Shown: in pieces, positions 1 to 6,935 of the stretch
Layout of the letters: every line of letters starts with the position of its first letter
Numbering within the stretch: the first letter of the stretch is position 1
Assembly (NCBI RefSeq): GCF_024703995.1
Contig: NZ_JAMXQV010000001.1
Coordinates: forward strand, 434,001 to 498,000
Direction: 5' to 3'
Length of the DNA stretch: 64,000 nucleotides
From: Amycolatopsis iheyensis
GTDB lineage: Bacteria > Actinomycetota > Actinomycetes > Mycobacteriales > Pseudonocardiaceae
Notes under the pieces: model-generated
The model's input: the letters and a program-made list of their open reading frames with translations, nothing else
Databases searched by the model: none
Told to the model about the DNA's origin: nothing
Program-made: the position numbers and the translations under genes

Positions 1-17
1 GATCGGTTGTACGGGTC

Positions 18-785
18 GTGACCACAACGCTCGCCACCACACGCTCTCGCAGCCGTCGCCGCCCTGAGGCACCGGCGAACCGCGGTGTGCCCGGCCCCCG
101 CGTAAACTCGACGTCGCCGTATGCGCGCACGCGCATCGACGCCGAGCGGGAAGGGACCGGTTTGCCGAGCACGCAGAACCCAGCGTCGGAAGAAGCGACC
201 GAGGCCGAGCGCGCCGAGCGCTTCGAGCGGGACGCGATGCCGCTGCTCGACCAGCTGTACTCGGCCGCGATGCGGATGACCCGCAACCCCGCCGATGCCG
301 AGGACCTGGTCCAGGAGACCTACCTCAAGGCGTATGCCGCCTTCGCGTCGTTCAAGGCCGGCACGAACCTCAAGGCGTGGATGTACCGCATCCTCACCAA
401 CACCTACATCAACGGCTACCGCAAGCGGCAGCGGCAGCCGGTGCAGCAGCCCACCGAGGAGATCACCGACTGGCAGATCGCCAAGGCGGAGAGCCACACC
501 TCCAGCGGGCTGCGTTCGGCCGAGGTCGAGGCGATGGACAACCTGCCCGACACCGACGTCAAGGCCGCGCTGCAGAAGCTGCCCGAGGAGTTCCGGCTGG
601 CCGTCTACCTGGCCGACGTCGAGGGCTTCGCCTACAAGGAGATCGCCGAGATCATGGACACCCCCATCGGCACCGTGATGTCCCGCCTGCACCGCGGCCG
701 CGCCCAGCTGCGCGACCTGCTCGCCGACGTCGCCCGCGAGCGTGGCTTCATCCGCGGCGCCAAGGAGGAGGTGGCGGGGCGATGA
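18..785 (+). CDS. sigR: ECF sigma factor SigR/SigH
   Basis: Group-4 sigma factor that directs RNA polymerase to the thiol-oxidative stress regulon. Region 2 lies at about residues 75-145 ([20 protein letters not shown], then the [14 protein letters not shown] helix) and region 4 at about 180-240 ([20 protein letters not shown], then [12 protein letters not shown]). It closely resembles mycobacterial SigH and Streptomyces SigR. The GTG start at 18 gives 255 residues, with a basic, Arg-rich extension of about 48 residues not found in SigH. An in-frame TTG at 162, about 8 nt after a GGGAAGGG stretch, would give a 207-residue product matching the usual length. No in-frame stop precedes position 18 in the window, so the true start could lie further left. 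The stop overlaps the rsrA start by 4 nt (ATGA), implying translational coupling. Confidence 0.95.
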   Translation: MTTTLATTRSRSRRRPEAPANRGVPGPRVNSTSPYARTRIDAEREGTGLPSTQNPASEEATEAERAERFERDAMPLLDQLYSAAMRMTRNPADAEDLVQETYLKAYAAFASFKAGTNLKAWMYRILTNTYINGYRKRQRQPVQQPTEEITDWQIAKAESHTSSGLRSAEVEAMDNLPDTDVKAALQKLPEEFRLAVYLADVEGFAYKEIAEIMDTPIGTVMSRLHRGRAQLRDLLADVARERGFIRGAKEEVAGR

Positions 786-1102
786 ACGACATGTGCGAGG
801 GCGCGTCCGACAAGGTCCGCTGCGAAGAGGCGCTCGCCGACATCTACCTGCTGCTCGACCGCGAGTGCAGCCCCGAGCGGGACGCCGCCCTGCGCGCCCA
901 CATCGACGACTGCCCGCCGTGCCTCGAGGAGTACGGCATCGACGAGCACATCAAGCAGCTCCTGGCCCGCAAGTGCGGCGGCGACCACGCCCCGGCCGAG
1001 CTGAAGAGCCGGCTGCGCGCGTCGATCCGCCAGACCGTCGCCACGCGCGGCGGTGTCACGGTGGAACGCACCGAGATCACGCTCGAGCAGCGGTCCGAGT
1101 AG
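782..1102 (+). CDS. rsrA: Zinc-binding anti-sigma factor RsrA/RshA
   Basis: A 106-residue redox-sensing anti-sigma factor of the ZAS family. In this family the reduced zinc form sequesters SigR, and oxidation of the zinc-site thiols releases it. The His40-x3-Cys44-x2-Cys47 motif is present, with an upstream Cys14 matching the trigger-site cysteine region of RsrA and a further Cys65. The acidic, helical N-terminal half ([17 protein letters not shown]) is the sigma-binding part in characterised members. The ATG at 782 overlaps the sigR stop. A strong hairpin terminator follows 15 nt after the stop, so sigR-rsrA form a closed two-gene unit. Confidence 0.95.
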   Translation: MNDMCEGASDKVRCEEALADIYLLLDRECSPERDAALRAHIDDCPPCLEEYGIDEHIKQLLARKCGGDHAPAELKSRLRASIRQTVATRGGVTVERTEITLEQRSE

Positions 1103-1117
1103 CGCCTGAGCACGACG

Positions 1118-1147
1118 AAGGCCCCCGCACTTCGGTGCGGGGGCCTT
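1118..1147. terminator. Strong intrinsic terminator after rsrA
   Basis: A perfect 13-bp stem, AAGGCCCCCGCAC, with a TTCG tetraloop, followed by a short T run. It ends the sigR-rsrA transcript. It also lies just past the stop of the opposite-strand bL37 gene, so it can serve both convergent units. Confidence 0.9.
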
Positions 1148-1165
1148 TTGCGTGCCGGCGCCGGC

Positions 1166-1240
1166 TCAGGAGTTGGGCTTGCCACCGTGGTTCGCGGCGT
1201 TCTTCTTCCGGCTGCGACGCTTGCGGGCGCGCTTCGACAT
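1166..1240 (-). CDS. 50S ribosomal protein bL37 (24 residues)
   Basis: A very short gene. From the ATG at 1240 it reads MSKRARKRRSRKKNAANHGG followed by KPNS and a TGA. About half the residues are Lys or Arg, and the NHG-K-PN ending matches the small actinobacterial large-subunit protein bL37 first seen in mycobacterial ribosome structures. It has an excellent Shine-Dalgarno sequence (AGGAGTGAAC before the ATG). It sits between rsrA and the biotinyl protein gene, the same neighbourhood as in mycobacteria. It is convergent with rsrA, and the shared hairpin at 1118-1147 lies beyond its stop. Standard gene callers usually miss it because of its size. Confidence 0.88.
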   Translation of the reverse strand: MSKRARKRRSRKKNAANHGGKPNS

Positions 1241-1340
1241 GTTCACTCCTCGTCGTCAAAGCTGGTCAACCTCTCAAGTGTGTCATGACGTCCCGTTCTG
1301 GTTGGATGGGGTGGTCCGGGCGAGCGCGAGGAGGGTGTCG

Positions 1341-1553
1341 ATGGCCGAGATCAGAGCCGAAATGGTCGGCACCGTGCTGCAGGTCGTCGCCGAGCCCGGC
1401 GCCGCGCTGGCCGCGGGTGACACCGTGCTCGTCCTGGAGTCGATGAAGATGGAGCTGCCGGTGGTCACCGAGGGTGCGGGCACGCTCGCGCGCCTCGCCG
1501 TCCGCCAGGGCGACCTCGTCCAGCAGGGTGACCTGCTCGGGGTGGTCGAGTAG
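1341..1553 (+). CDS. Biotin/lipoyl attachment-domain protein (TB7.3-like)
   Basis: A 70-residue free-standing biotinyl domain. The biotinylation motif ESMKMELPV places the acceptor at Lys36, flanked by the paired glycines (EPGAALAAGD and RQGDLVQQGD) typical of the barrel-sandwich fold. It corresponds to M. tuberculosis TB7.3 (Rv3221c). Whether it serves as a carboxyl carrier for a specific acyl-CoA carboxylase is unknown. The ATG at 1341 is preceded by a GAGGAGGG ribosome-binding site. The histidine-kinase gene starts 4 nt after the stop, so the two are almost certainly cotranscribed. Confidence 0.9.
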   Translation: MAEIRAEMVGTVLQVVAEPGAALAAGDTVLVLESMKMELPVVTEGAGTLARLAVRQGDLVQQGDLLGVVE

Positions 1554-1557
1554 TCCC

Positions 1558-3078
1558 GTGTCCACGCTCGCCGAACTGCTCGCCGACAACACCGGCCTCC
1601 CCGGGGAGGCCGCCGACCACCTGCAGACCGTCGTCGCGGAGTGGCAGCTGCTGGCCGACCTGTCCTTCGCCGACTTCCTGCTCTGGGTCCCGGTGACCGA
1701 GGAGCTGCAGCCCGACGGCGGCGACTTCGTCTGCGTCGCGCACGCACGCCCGACGACGGCGCCCACCGCGCACCCCGAGGACGTCGTCGGCACCCGGTTC
1801 ACCGTGGAGGAGCATCCGCAGCTGGCGAAGGCCATGCGCGAGGTGCGGATCTGCCGTGAGGAAGACCCGCACTGGTACCGCGACCTGCCGATGCGGCGCG
1901 AGGCGATCCCGGTGCGCTTCCACGACACCGTCATCGCCGTGATGAGCCGCGAGACGAACCTGGCCGCGCCGCGCGTGCCGTCGCCGCTGGAGATCGCCTA
2001 CCTGGGCAGCGCCGGCGACCTGTGCCAGATGATCGTCGACGGCACGTTCCCGCCGAACGGCAGCAACGCGACCGACACGCACACCTCGCCGCGGGTGGGC
2101 GACGGGCTGATCCGGCTCGACTCGAGCGGCACCGTGGTGTTCGCCAGCCCGAACGGCCTGTCCGCCTACCACCGGATGGGCCACGAGTCCGACCTGGTCG
2201 GCACGCGCCTGGCGCCGCTGACGCGGTCGCTGATCCGCGACCCGTTCGACGCGACCGAGGTGTCGCACCGGATCATCGAGGCCCTCGACGGGAAGCCGTC
2301 GAGCCGCACGGAGGCTGACTCGCGACGCGGCGCCGTCGTGCTGTTCCGCGCACTGCCGCTCCGGCCGGCCGGGCAGGCGGCGGGCGCGCTGGTGCTGGTC
2401 CGCGACGTCACCGAGGTGAAGCGGCGCGACCGCGCGCTGCTGTCGAAGGACGCGACGATCCGCGAGATCCACCACCGGGTGAAGAACAACCTGCAGACGG
2501 TGGCGGCGCTGCTGCGCCTGCAGTCCCGGCGGACGACGTCGGAGGAGGCGCGGCTCGCGCTGGCCGAGTCGGTGCGCCGGGTGACGTCGATCGCACTGGT
2601 GCACGAGGCGCTGTCGATCTCCGTCGACGAGCGCGTCGACCTCGACAAGCTGCTCGACAACGTGCTGCCGATGGTCGGCGAGGTCGCCACGGCGGAGTCG
2701 CAGGTCGGGTTGAAGCGGACGGGCTCGTTCGGGGTGGTCGTCGCGGAGATCGCGACGCCGCTGGTGATGGTGCTGGCCGAGCTGGTGCAGAACGCCGTCG
2801 AGCACGCCTTCCCGGCCGGCCGGTCCGGCAAGGTCGAGCTGATCGTGGAGCGCTCGGCGCGCTGGCTCGACGTCGTCATCCGCGACAACGGGCGCGGCCT
2901 GCCGTCGGGCTTCTCGCTGGAGCGTTCGGACGGCCTCGGCCTGCAGATCGTGCGGACGCTGGTGGAGTCCGAACTGCGCGGCTCGCTGTCGCTGCGGAAG
3001 GTGCGCACCGAGGCGTCGTCGACCCGGGTGACCGGAACCGAAGCCGCGCTGCGCATCCCTCTTTCGCGTCGCTTGTAG
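1558..3078 (+). CDS. pdtaS: Cytosolic sensor histidine kinase PdtaS-type
   Basis: A 506-residue soluble kinase of the HisKA_2/HWE type, the length of mycobacterial PdtaS. Order: N-terminal GAF-like domain (about 1-150), PAS domain (about 175-290), then the dimerisation/phosphoacceptor box EIHHRVKNNLQTVAALLRLQ with tandem His305/His306, and an HATPase (LVQNAVEHAF; RDNGRGLP; DGLGLQIVRTL). No membrane segments. In mycobacteria it phosphorylates the RNA-binding antiterminator PdtaR, and the PAS/GAF part senses copper, nitric oxide and c-di-GMP. No PdtaR gene lies in this window. The GTG start at 1558 is chosen because it follows the biotinyl gene by 4 nt and matches family length. Confidence 0.9.
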   Translation: MSTLAELLADNTGLPGEAADHLQTVVAEWQLLADLSFADFLLWVPVTEELQPDGGDFVCVAHARPTTAPTAHPEDVVGTRFTVEEHPQLAKAMREVRICREEDPHWYRDLPMRREAIPVRFHDTVIAVMSRETNLAAPRVPSPLEIAYLGSAGDLCQMIVDGTFPPNGSNATDTHTSPRVGDGLIRLDSSGTVVFASPNGLSAYHRMGHESDLVGTRLAPLTRSLIRDPFDATEVSHRIIEALDGKPSSRTEADSRRGAVVLFRALPLRPAGQAAGALVLVRDVTEVKRRDRALLSKDATIREIHHRVKNNLQTVAALLRLQSRRTTSEEARLALAESVRRVTSIALVHEALSISVDERVDLDKLLDNVLPMVGEVATAESQVGLKRTGSFGVVVAEIATPLVMVLAELVQNAVEHAFPAGRSGKVELIVERSARWLDVVIRDNGRGLPSGFSLERSDGLGLQIVRTLVESELRGSLSLRKVRTEASSTRVTGTEAALRIPLSRRL

Positions 3079-3397
3079 ACAGTCGCGTTTGGACTCGATC
3101 ACCGCCGGGCATTCCCGTTGTGGTGAACGTGATCGGGTGCGGTCGCGGAGGGGTGAACACGCTGAAGGCCCGGCACCTGGTGCATGCGGTGCCGGGCCGT
3201 TCAACGTTTTGCGGAGGACTGTCCTGCTTCGGAAAGCAAGTCCCGGTGAGGTTTCAGCGCACCCGTGTTCGGGTGGTTTCGCCTCGGTTGTTAAACTTGA
3301 GTCAGGTAGGTATCACCACAGACGGCGTGGGCACAGGAATGCCCGCCGGGTGAAGTTCCTACTCGGCTCGGGTGAAACGGTGGATCTGTGTAGAACT
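3079..3397. other. Gene-free gap between convergent pdtaS and whiB1
   Basis: About 320 bases between two convergent genes, somewhat lower in GC than its surroundings. It holds the hairpin at 3167-3198. No reading frame with coding character was recognised on either strand. The stretch 3200-3397 shows nothing else I can name. Confidence 0.6.
3167..3198. terminator. Hairpin terminator between pdtaS and whiB1
   Basis: A perfect 10-bp stem (GGCCCGGCAC / GTGCCGGGCC) with a 12-nt loop, 88 nt after the pdtaS stop, followed by a weakly T-rich stretch (CGTTTTG). It probably terminates pdtaS; whiB1 reads toward it from the other side. Confidence 0.7.
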
Positions 3398-3652
3398 TCA
3401 GGCGTTGGTACGCGTGCCGATGTGCGTACGGCGGCGCTTGAGCGCGCGTCGCTCGTCCTCGCTCATGCCGCCCCACACGCCCGCGTCCTGGCCGCTGGCC
3501 AAAGCCCAGGCCAAGCAGTCGGAAGCGACGGTGCAGCGGTGGCACACGGCCTTCGCCTGAGCTACCTGCGACAGAGCAGGACCGCTGGTTCCCACCGGGA
3601 AGAACAGCTCGGGGTCCTCGTCTCGGCAGGCCGCGTCGTGGCGCCAGTCCAT
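3398..3652 (-). CDS. whiB1: WhiB1 iron-sulfur transcription factor
   Basis: An 84-residue Wbl protein, the same length as M. tuberculosis WhiB1. The four [4Fe-4S] ligands are Cys9, Cys37, Cys40 and Cys46, with the G-V-W-G-G turn at about 58-62 and a basic tail (RRALKRRRTH) used for DNA contact. WhiB1 is an essential NO-sensitive regulator that binds the primary sigma factor in mycobacteria. The start is set at the ATG preceding DWRH because an AAGGAG ribosome-binding site lies 9 nt upstream. An upstream in-frame ATG six codons earlier overlaps that site. Two CRP-type boxes lie 74-139 nt upstream. The gene is convergent with pdtaS. Confidence 0.95.
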   Translation of the reverse strand: MDWRHDAACRDEDPELFFPVGTSGPALSQVAQAKAVCHRCTVASDCLAWALASGQDAGVWGGMSEDERRALKRRRTHIGTRTNA

Positions 3653-3725
3653 GTTCGTGAGCTCCTTCATATGGCGCGGGAGGGCCGCGCCACAGTCGTC
3701 AATGGCGGTCGTGTTTTCGGGTGCT

Positions 3726-3741
3726 TGTGAATGCTTTCACG
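3726..3741. promoter_or_regulatory. CRP-type site 1 upstream of whiB1
   Basis: TGTGAATGCTTTCACG matches the actinobacterial CRP/GlxR consensus TGTGA-N6-TCACA at 9 of 10 positions. It lies 74-89 nt before the whiB1 start codon. In M. tuberculosis the whiB1 promoter is a known target of cAMP-CRP (Rv3676), which supports the assignment. Confidence 0.75.
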
Positions 3742-3775
3742 AAGCACTGCTTTCGACAAGGGTTTCCTGAAGATC

Positions 3776-3791
3776 GGTGAGTCAGCTCACC
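3776..3791. promoter_or_regulatory. CRP-type site 2 upstream of whiB1
   Basis: GGTGAGTCAGCTCACC is symmetric and matches the core GTGA-N6-TCAC (8 of 10 consensus positions). Its centre is exactly 50 bp from that of site 1, close to five helical turns, so two CRP dimers could bind on the same DNA face. Confidence 0.6.
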
Positions 3792-3926
3792 CGGCCGAGC
3801 GACGCTTCTGACCTGCGGTTTCTCTCCGAAACAGCCCGCCTGACGGAAGGCTGATGCGCTGAGTGGAGCTTCTGCGTCGACGAACGGCAGGTTGCACTTT
3901 GCCGCAAGCGATCAGAGGCTCAGTCG

Positions 3927-4853
3927 TCACACGATTACTGTGAGTGCACTCGGGACGCTGAAGAACTCCACTCGGGTCCGCTGGCCGACGAGGTCGCCGT
4001 CCACCTGGAAGTTTACCGGTTCAGCTGCGTCGATGCGGATCATCGGCAGGTCATCGTGACGCACGAGACGCTTGCCTTTTTGGTTGCTCTTCGTAGCCAA
4101 AGCACGGCGTACATGCTTGAACACCGTGGGCAACCCCAGACCGTTCAACGCGAACAAACCCAATCCCGTCTCGAACGAGCAACCCGGGTTGAGGTGGACC
4201 GGACGCTCGCCCAGGTAGCTCCACGGATCGGTGTTCGACACGAAAGCGGTCAGCGCTTCGGCGGGTTCCTCACCCGGGATGCGGATCGTGAGGGCCGGCC
4301 GGCCCAGCGGCGGCCGGAAGTAGGAGCGGACGGCGGCCCGCATGTAGAGGCCGGCGGTCGTCTGCTTGCCGCGGCGCTTGGCGACGCGGCCGACGACGTC
4401 GGCGTCCCAGCCGAGGCCGGCGTTGAAGGTGAACCAGTGCCCGTCGGCCAGGCCGAGCCCGACCCGGCGGGAGCGTTCGTGCTCCAGCGCGTGCAGCAGC
4501 TGGTGGGTGGCCTCGACGGGGTCCGAGGAGATGCCGAGGGCGCGTGCGAAGACGTTGGCCGAGCCGCCGGGGACGACACCGAGCGCCGGGACACGTCCGA
4601 TCTGCGTGGGATCGCCGTCGGAATCGGCCAGCAGGCCGTTGACGACCTCGTTGACCGTGCCGTCGCCGCCGTGGGCCACGACCAGGTCGATCCCGTCCCG
4701 CGCCGCCGAGCGCGCGACGGCCATGGCGTGCCCGCGGTAGTCGGTTTCGACCACGTCGAGCTTCACCTGGCTGGCGAGCGCGTGCGCCAGGACGTCCCGG
4801 CCACCGGCGGTGGTCGAGGTGGCCTGAGGGTTCACGACGAGGATTGCGCGCAC
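3927..4853 (-). CDS. Diacylglycerol/lipid kinase family protein
   Basis: DAGK-catalytic-fold protein with the ATP-binding motifs GGDGTVNEVVNGLL and GVVPGGSANVFARALGI near the N-terminus and a beta-rich C-terminal lobe. It probably phosphorylates a lipid alcohol such as diacylglycerol; substrate not determinable from sequence. The GTG at 4853 (VRAILVVNPQATS) is chosen because the family normally starts one or two residues before ILVVNPQA, giving 308 residues. The frame stays open to 4934 with an ATG at 4904, but that extension has no family resemblance or ribosome-binding site. It lies upstream of whiB1 on the same strand, as Rv3218 does beside whiB1 in M. tuberculosis. Confidence 0.85.
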   Translation of the reverse strand: MRAILVVNPQATSTTAGGRDVLAHALASQVKLDVVETDYRGHAMAVARSAARDGIDLVVAHGGDGTVNEVVNGLLADSDGDPTQIGRVPALGVVPGGSANVFARALGISSDPVEATHQLLHALEHERSRRVGLGLADGHWFTFNAGLGWDADVVGRVAKRRGKQTTAGLYMRAAVRSYFRPPLGRPALTIRIPGEEPAEALTAFVSNTDPWSYLGERPVHLNPGCSFETGLGLFALNGLGLPTVFKHVRRALATKSNQKGKRLVRHDDLPMIRIDAAEPVNFQVDGDLVGQRTRVEFFSVPSALTVIV

Positions 4854-5165
4854 CACCGCAGAGTAGGTGACTTCCGGCGGTCCGAGAACCTTCCGGCGGC
4901 CCATGGTGACGGGCGCAACCCCGGGGAACAGCACCTTCGAGACCCTGTGGCGGGCGGTCCTCCTTCACGTGCGGGTGTCCGCGCGTCGTGACAAGTGCAC
5001 CCGGGCCGACCGCCCGCTCATCGACGACACCTTGATTCTCAGGGCCCGGGCGGCCCCGGGAAAACGGCCGACCGGGTGGCATACGATCGAATCAGCTCAC
5101 GCACGGTGACCCGCCCTGGTGGGGGTCCACTGTGTCCCCGCGAAAGATCTCCCGGAAGGCCCGCT
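4854..5165. other. Divergent gap between lipid kinase and membrane protein genes
   Basis: About 310 bases separating divergent genes; it must contain both promoters. A TACGAT hexamer at 5082-5087 could be a -10 element for the rightward gene, but no convincing -35 goes with it. Part of this stretch may be the N-terminal coding extension of the kinase if the ATG at 4904 or the start at 4934 is used. Confidence 0.4.
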
Positions 5166-5636
5166 GTGAAGCTCTCGCCCGCACCCCGTGAGGTCCGGCT
5201 GGCCGGCGCGGTCACCGCGGTGCCGTCGCTCGCCCTGCTGGTGCTGGGCGTGATCGTGCTGGTCAAGGGCCTGGGCGCGCCGGCTCAGCCGGGCAACAAC
5301 GTCTTCGTCGAGTCGGGCACGTTCATCGTGGTGGCGCTGGCGTTCCTGGCCGCGTCGGCCGGGCTGGTGCTGGGGCACACGTGGGCCCGCTCGCCCGGGG
5401 TGGTGATCGCGCTGATCGTGATCGGCCTCGGCTGGTACCTGCTCGGCCCGTCGGGCGAGCCGGTCTGGGGCGTGCCGGTCGCGCTGCTCGGGATCGTCGC
5501 GCTGGTGCTGCTGTTCCGGCGCCCGTCGCGAGAGTGGGCGCTGGGCCTGCGCGAGGGCGAGACGGAAACGGAAGCCGCCGAACGCGGCGGCCTGGCCGGC
5601 CGCCGCGCCGAGCGCGAAGGCCACGAAGAAGACTGA
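5166..5636 (+). CDS. Small four-helix integral membrane protein
   Basis: 156 residues with four predicted transmembrane segments (around 15-37, 47-70, 78-95 and 100-118) and a charged, Glu/Arg-rich cytoplasmic tail. No catalytic motif. The position between the lipid kinase and the acetyltransferase matches the membrane protein Rv3217c in the syntenic mycobacterial region. The GTG at 5166 follows a GGAAGG element. The annotated frame could extend upstream, but the extra sequence is Pro/Arg-rich and not membrane-like. Function unknown. Confidence 0.75.
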   Translation: MKLSPAPREVRLAGAVTAVPSLALLVLGVIVLVKGLGAPAQPGNNVFVESGTFIVVALAFLAASAGLVLGHTWARSPGVVIALIVIGLGWYLLGPSGEPVWGVPVALLGIVALVLLFRRPSREWALGLREGETETEAAERGGLAGRRAEREGHEED

Positions 5637-5646
5637 ACCCGGGACT

Positions 5647-5776
5647 CGCGTGATCAGGCCCGTAACTCGCGTGATCGAAGCCGTAACTCGCGTGATCAGC
5701 GCCGGATCTCGCGAGTTACGGCCTCGATCACGCGAGATCCGGCTCTGATCACGCGGATGACGGCTCCGATCACGCG
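5647..5776. repeat. 21-bp-period CGCGTGATC ladder, imperfect palindrome (copy A)
   Basis: Three direct copies of CGCGTGATC start at 5647, 5668 and 5689, and three inverted copies (GATCACGCG) at 5726, 5747 and 5768. Both sets have an exact 21-bp period. The whole 130-bp block is an imperfect palindrome centred at 5711.5, where CTCGCGAG is itself a palindrome. It fills the gap between two convergent genes. A sister block with the same design lies at 25467-25616. Dispersed intergenic element; could act as a terminator, a protein-binding ladder or a nucleoid element. Confidence 0.9.
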
Positions 5777-5778
5777 GG

Positions 5779-6261
5779 TTACGCCTCCGCGGCCAGGGCC
5801 TTCAGGGGTTCGTCGGTGAGGCGGTTCACGGTCCACTCGTCCATCGGGACCGCGCCCAGTGCCTTGTAGAACTGGGTTGCCGGGTTCCAGTCGAGGACCG
5901 ACCACTCGAGCCGGGCGTAGCCGTTCGCGACGCACTCCGCCGCCAGCGCCGCCAGCAGGGCCTTGCCCAGGCCGGAGCCGCGGTGGGACGGCAGGACGAA
6001 CAGGTCCTCCAGGTAGATCCCGTGCACGCCGCGCCAGGTCGAGTAGTTGAGGAACCACACCGCGAAGCCGACGACCTCGCCGTCCACCTCGGCCACGTGC
6101 CCGAACAGCTTCGGCGCGTCGCCGAACAGTGCCTCGTGCAGCTGCGGCGCGGTCAGGTGGCACTCGTCCGGCGCGCGTTCGTAGTCCGCGAGCGCGTACG
6201 CCAGGGCGACGGCGGCCTCGACGTCGTCGGGCCGGATCCGGCGGATGCGGTCGTCGGGCAC
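5779..6261 (-). CDS. GNAT N-acetyltransferase (diamine acetyltransferase-like)
   Basis: 160 residues, complete GNAT fold. The acetyl-CoA loop is seen in VLPSHRGSGLGKALLAALA, preceded by YLEDLFV (strand 4) and followed by WSVLDWNPATQFYKALGA. The ED-L-FV and WNPA-FY-LGA pattern resembles spermidine/diamine and thialysine acetyltransferases, but the substrate is not certain. The GTG start lies 1 nt from the stop of the upstream phosphatase gene, so the two are cotranscribed. It matches the position of an acetyltransferase (Rv3216) in the mycobacterial synteny block. Confidence 0.85.
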   Translation of the reverse strand: MPDDRIRRIRPDDVEAAVALAYALADYERAPDECHLTAPQLHEALFGDAPKLFGHVAEVDGEVVGFAVWFLNYSTWRGVHGIYLEDLFVLPSHRGSGLGKALLAALAAECVANGYARLEWSVLDWNPATQFYKALGAVPMDEWTVNRLTDEPLKALAAEA

Positions 6262-6262
6262 T

Positions 6263-6853
6263 TCAGTCCTCCAGGGCGGGCGGCAGGTTGAGGTGTTCGA
6301 TCTGGGGCTCGCCGCGCTCGTCGCCGAGCACCGCGATGCCGGCCGCGTCCAGTCCGAAGTGGACCCCGGCCGTGGCGGGGAGGCCGAGCCAGCGCGCCAC
6401 CAGCACGCGGCTGAAGTGCCCGTGCCCGACCAGGATCACGTCGCCGGCTTCGATGTCCTGACGCGCTCGCGAAAGCACGCGGTCCGCGCGGTCGAAGACG
6501 TCGGAAACGCTTTCGCCACCCGGCATCGGGTGCGTCCAGACCGTCCAGCCCGGCACGGTCTCGCGGATCTTCGGCGTGGTGACGCCCTCGTAGTCGCCGT
6601 AGTCCCACTCGGCGAGGTCCTCGGTGACTTCGTCCACGCGCAGCCCGGCCAGCGCGGCGGTCCGCAGCGCGCGGGAGCGCGGGCTCGAGAGCACCAGCGA
6701 CGGCCCGCCGACCAGCGTCCGGAGCGTGCCGCCCGCGGCGAGCGCCTGGCCCTCGCCTGCCGGGGTCAGCGGGATGTCCGTGCGGCCGGTGTGCCGCCCG
6801 TTCAGCGACCATTCGGTCTGGCCGTGCCGGAGGAGGAAGAGACGGTTCGCCAC
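6263..6853 (-). CDS. Histidine phosphatase family protein (Gpm2-like)
   Basis: 196 residues of the phosphoglycerate-mutase-like branch. The RHG motif is in LLRHGQTEWSLNGRHTGRTD and the second catalytic His in ILVGHGHFSRVLVARW. It is shorter than cofactor-dependent phosphoglycerate mutases (about 250) and close to M. tuberculosis Rv3214 (Gpm2), an acid phosphatase. Most likely a broad phosphatase rather than a glycolytic mutase. The GTG start is supported by a TATATT box 7 nt upstream, implying a leaderless message. First gene of a two-gene unit with the acetyltransferase. Confidence 0.85.
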   Translation of the reverse strand: MANRLFLLRHGQTEWSLNGRHTGRTDIPLTPAGEGQALAAGGTLRTLVGGPSLVLSSPRSRALRTAALAGLRVDEVTEDLAEWDYGDYEGVTTPKIRETVPGWTVWTHPMPGGESVSDVFDRADRVLSRARQDIEAGDVILVGHGHFSRVLVARWLGLPATAGVHFGLDAAGIAVLGDERGEPQIEHLNLPPALED

Positions 6854-6860
6854 GCGGGCG

Positions 6861-6866
6861 AATATA
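6861..6866 (-). promoter_or_regulatory. -10 box for leaderless phosphatase mRNA
   Basis: TATATT on the minus strand ends 7 nt before the GTG at 6853. This spacing would start transcription at or next to the start codon, and no Shine-Dalgarno sequence is present. Confidence 0.6.
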
Positions 6867-6900
6867 ACCGGCCGTTTGCGCGGCGGCAGGTCGCCTGCTT

Positions 6901-6918
6901 AGCTACTGGCCAGTAGCT
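6901..6918. promoter_or_regulatory. TetR-type operator upstream of DUF4442 gene
   Basis: AGCTACTGGCCAGTAGCT is a perfect 18-bp palindrome 17 nt before the DUF4442 start codon and just ahead of its ribosome-binding site. The core CTACT-N4-AGTAG recurs at 63965-63982 upstream of fadE24. No TetR gene is adjacent, so the regulator must be encoded elsewhere. Confidence 0.75.
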
Positions 6919-6935
6919 TAGTTCAAGGAGGGGCG

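Noticed and set aside
1465..3204. A 579-codon minus-strand frame opposite pdtaS
   Set aside because: Antisense to a clear histidine kinase, with no ribosome-binding site and no family resemblance.
3927..3943. Another CRP site (TCACA-N7-TGTGA)
   Set aside because: The half-sites are in the wrong order and 7 nt apart; it is a small hairpin at the 3' end of the lipid kinase gene instead.
5647..5776. CRISPR array
   Set aside because: The periodic unit is short (9 nt core at 21-bp spacing), inverts halfway and has no spacers of protospacer length; no cas genes.
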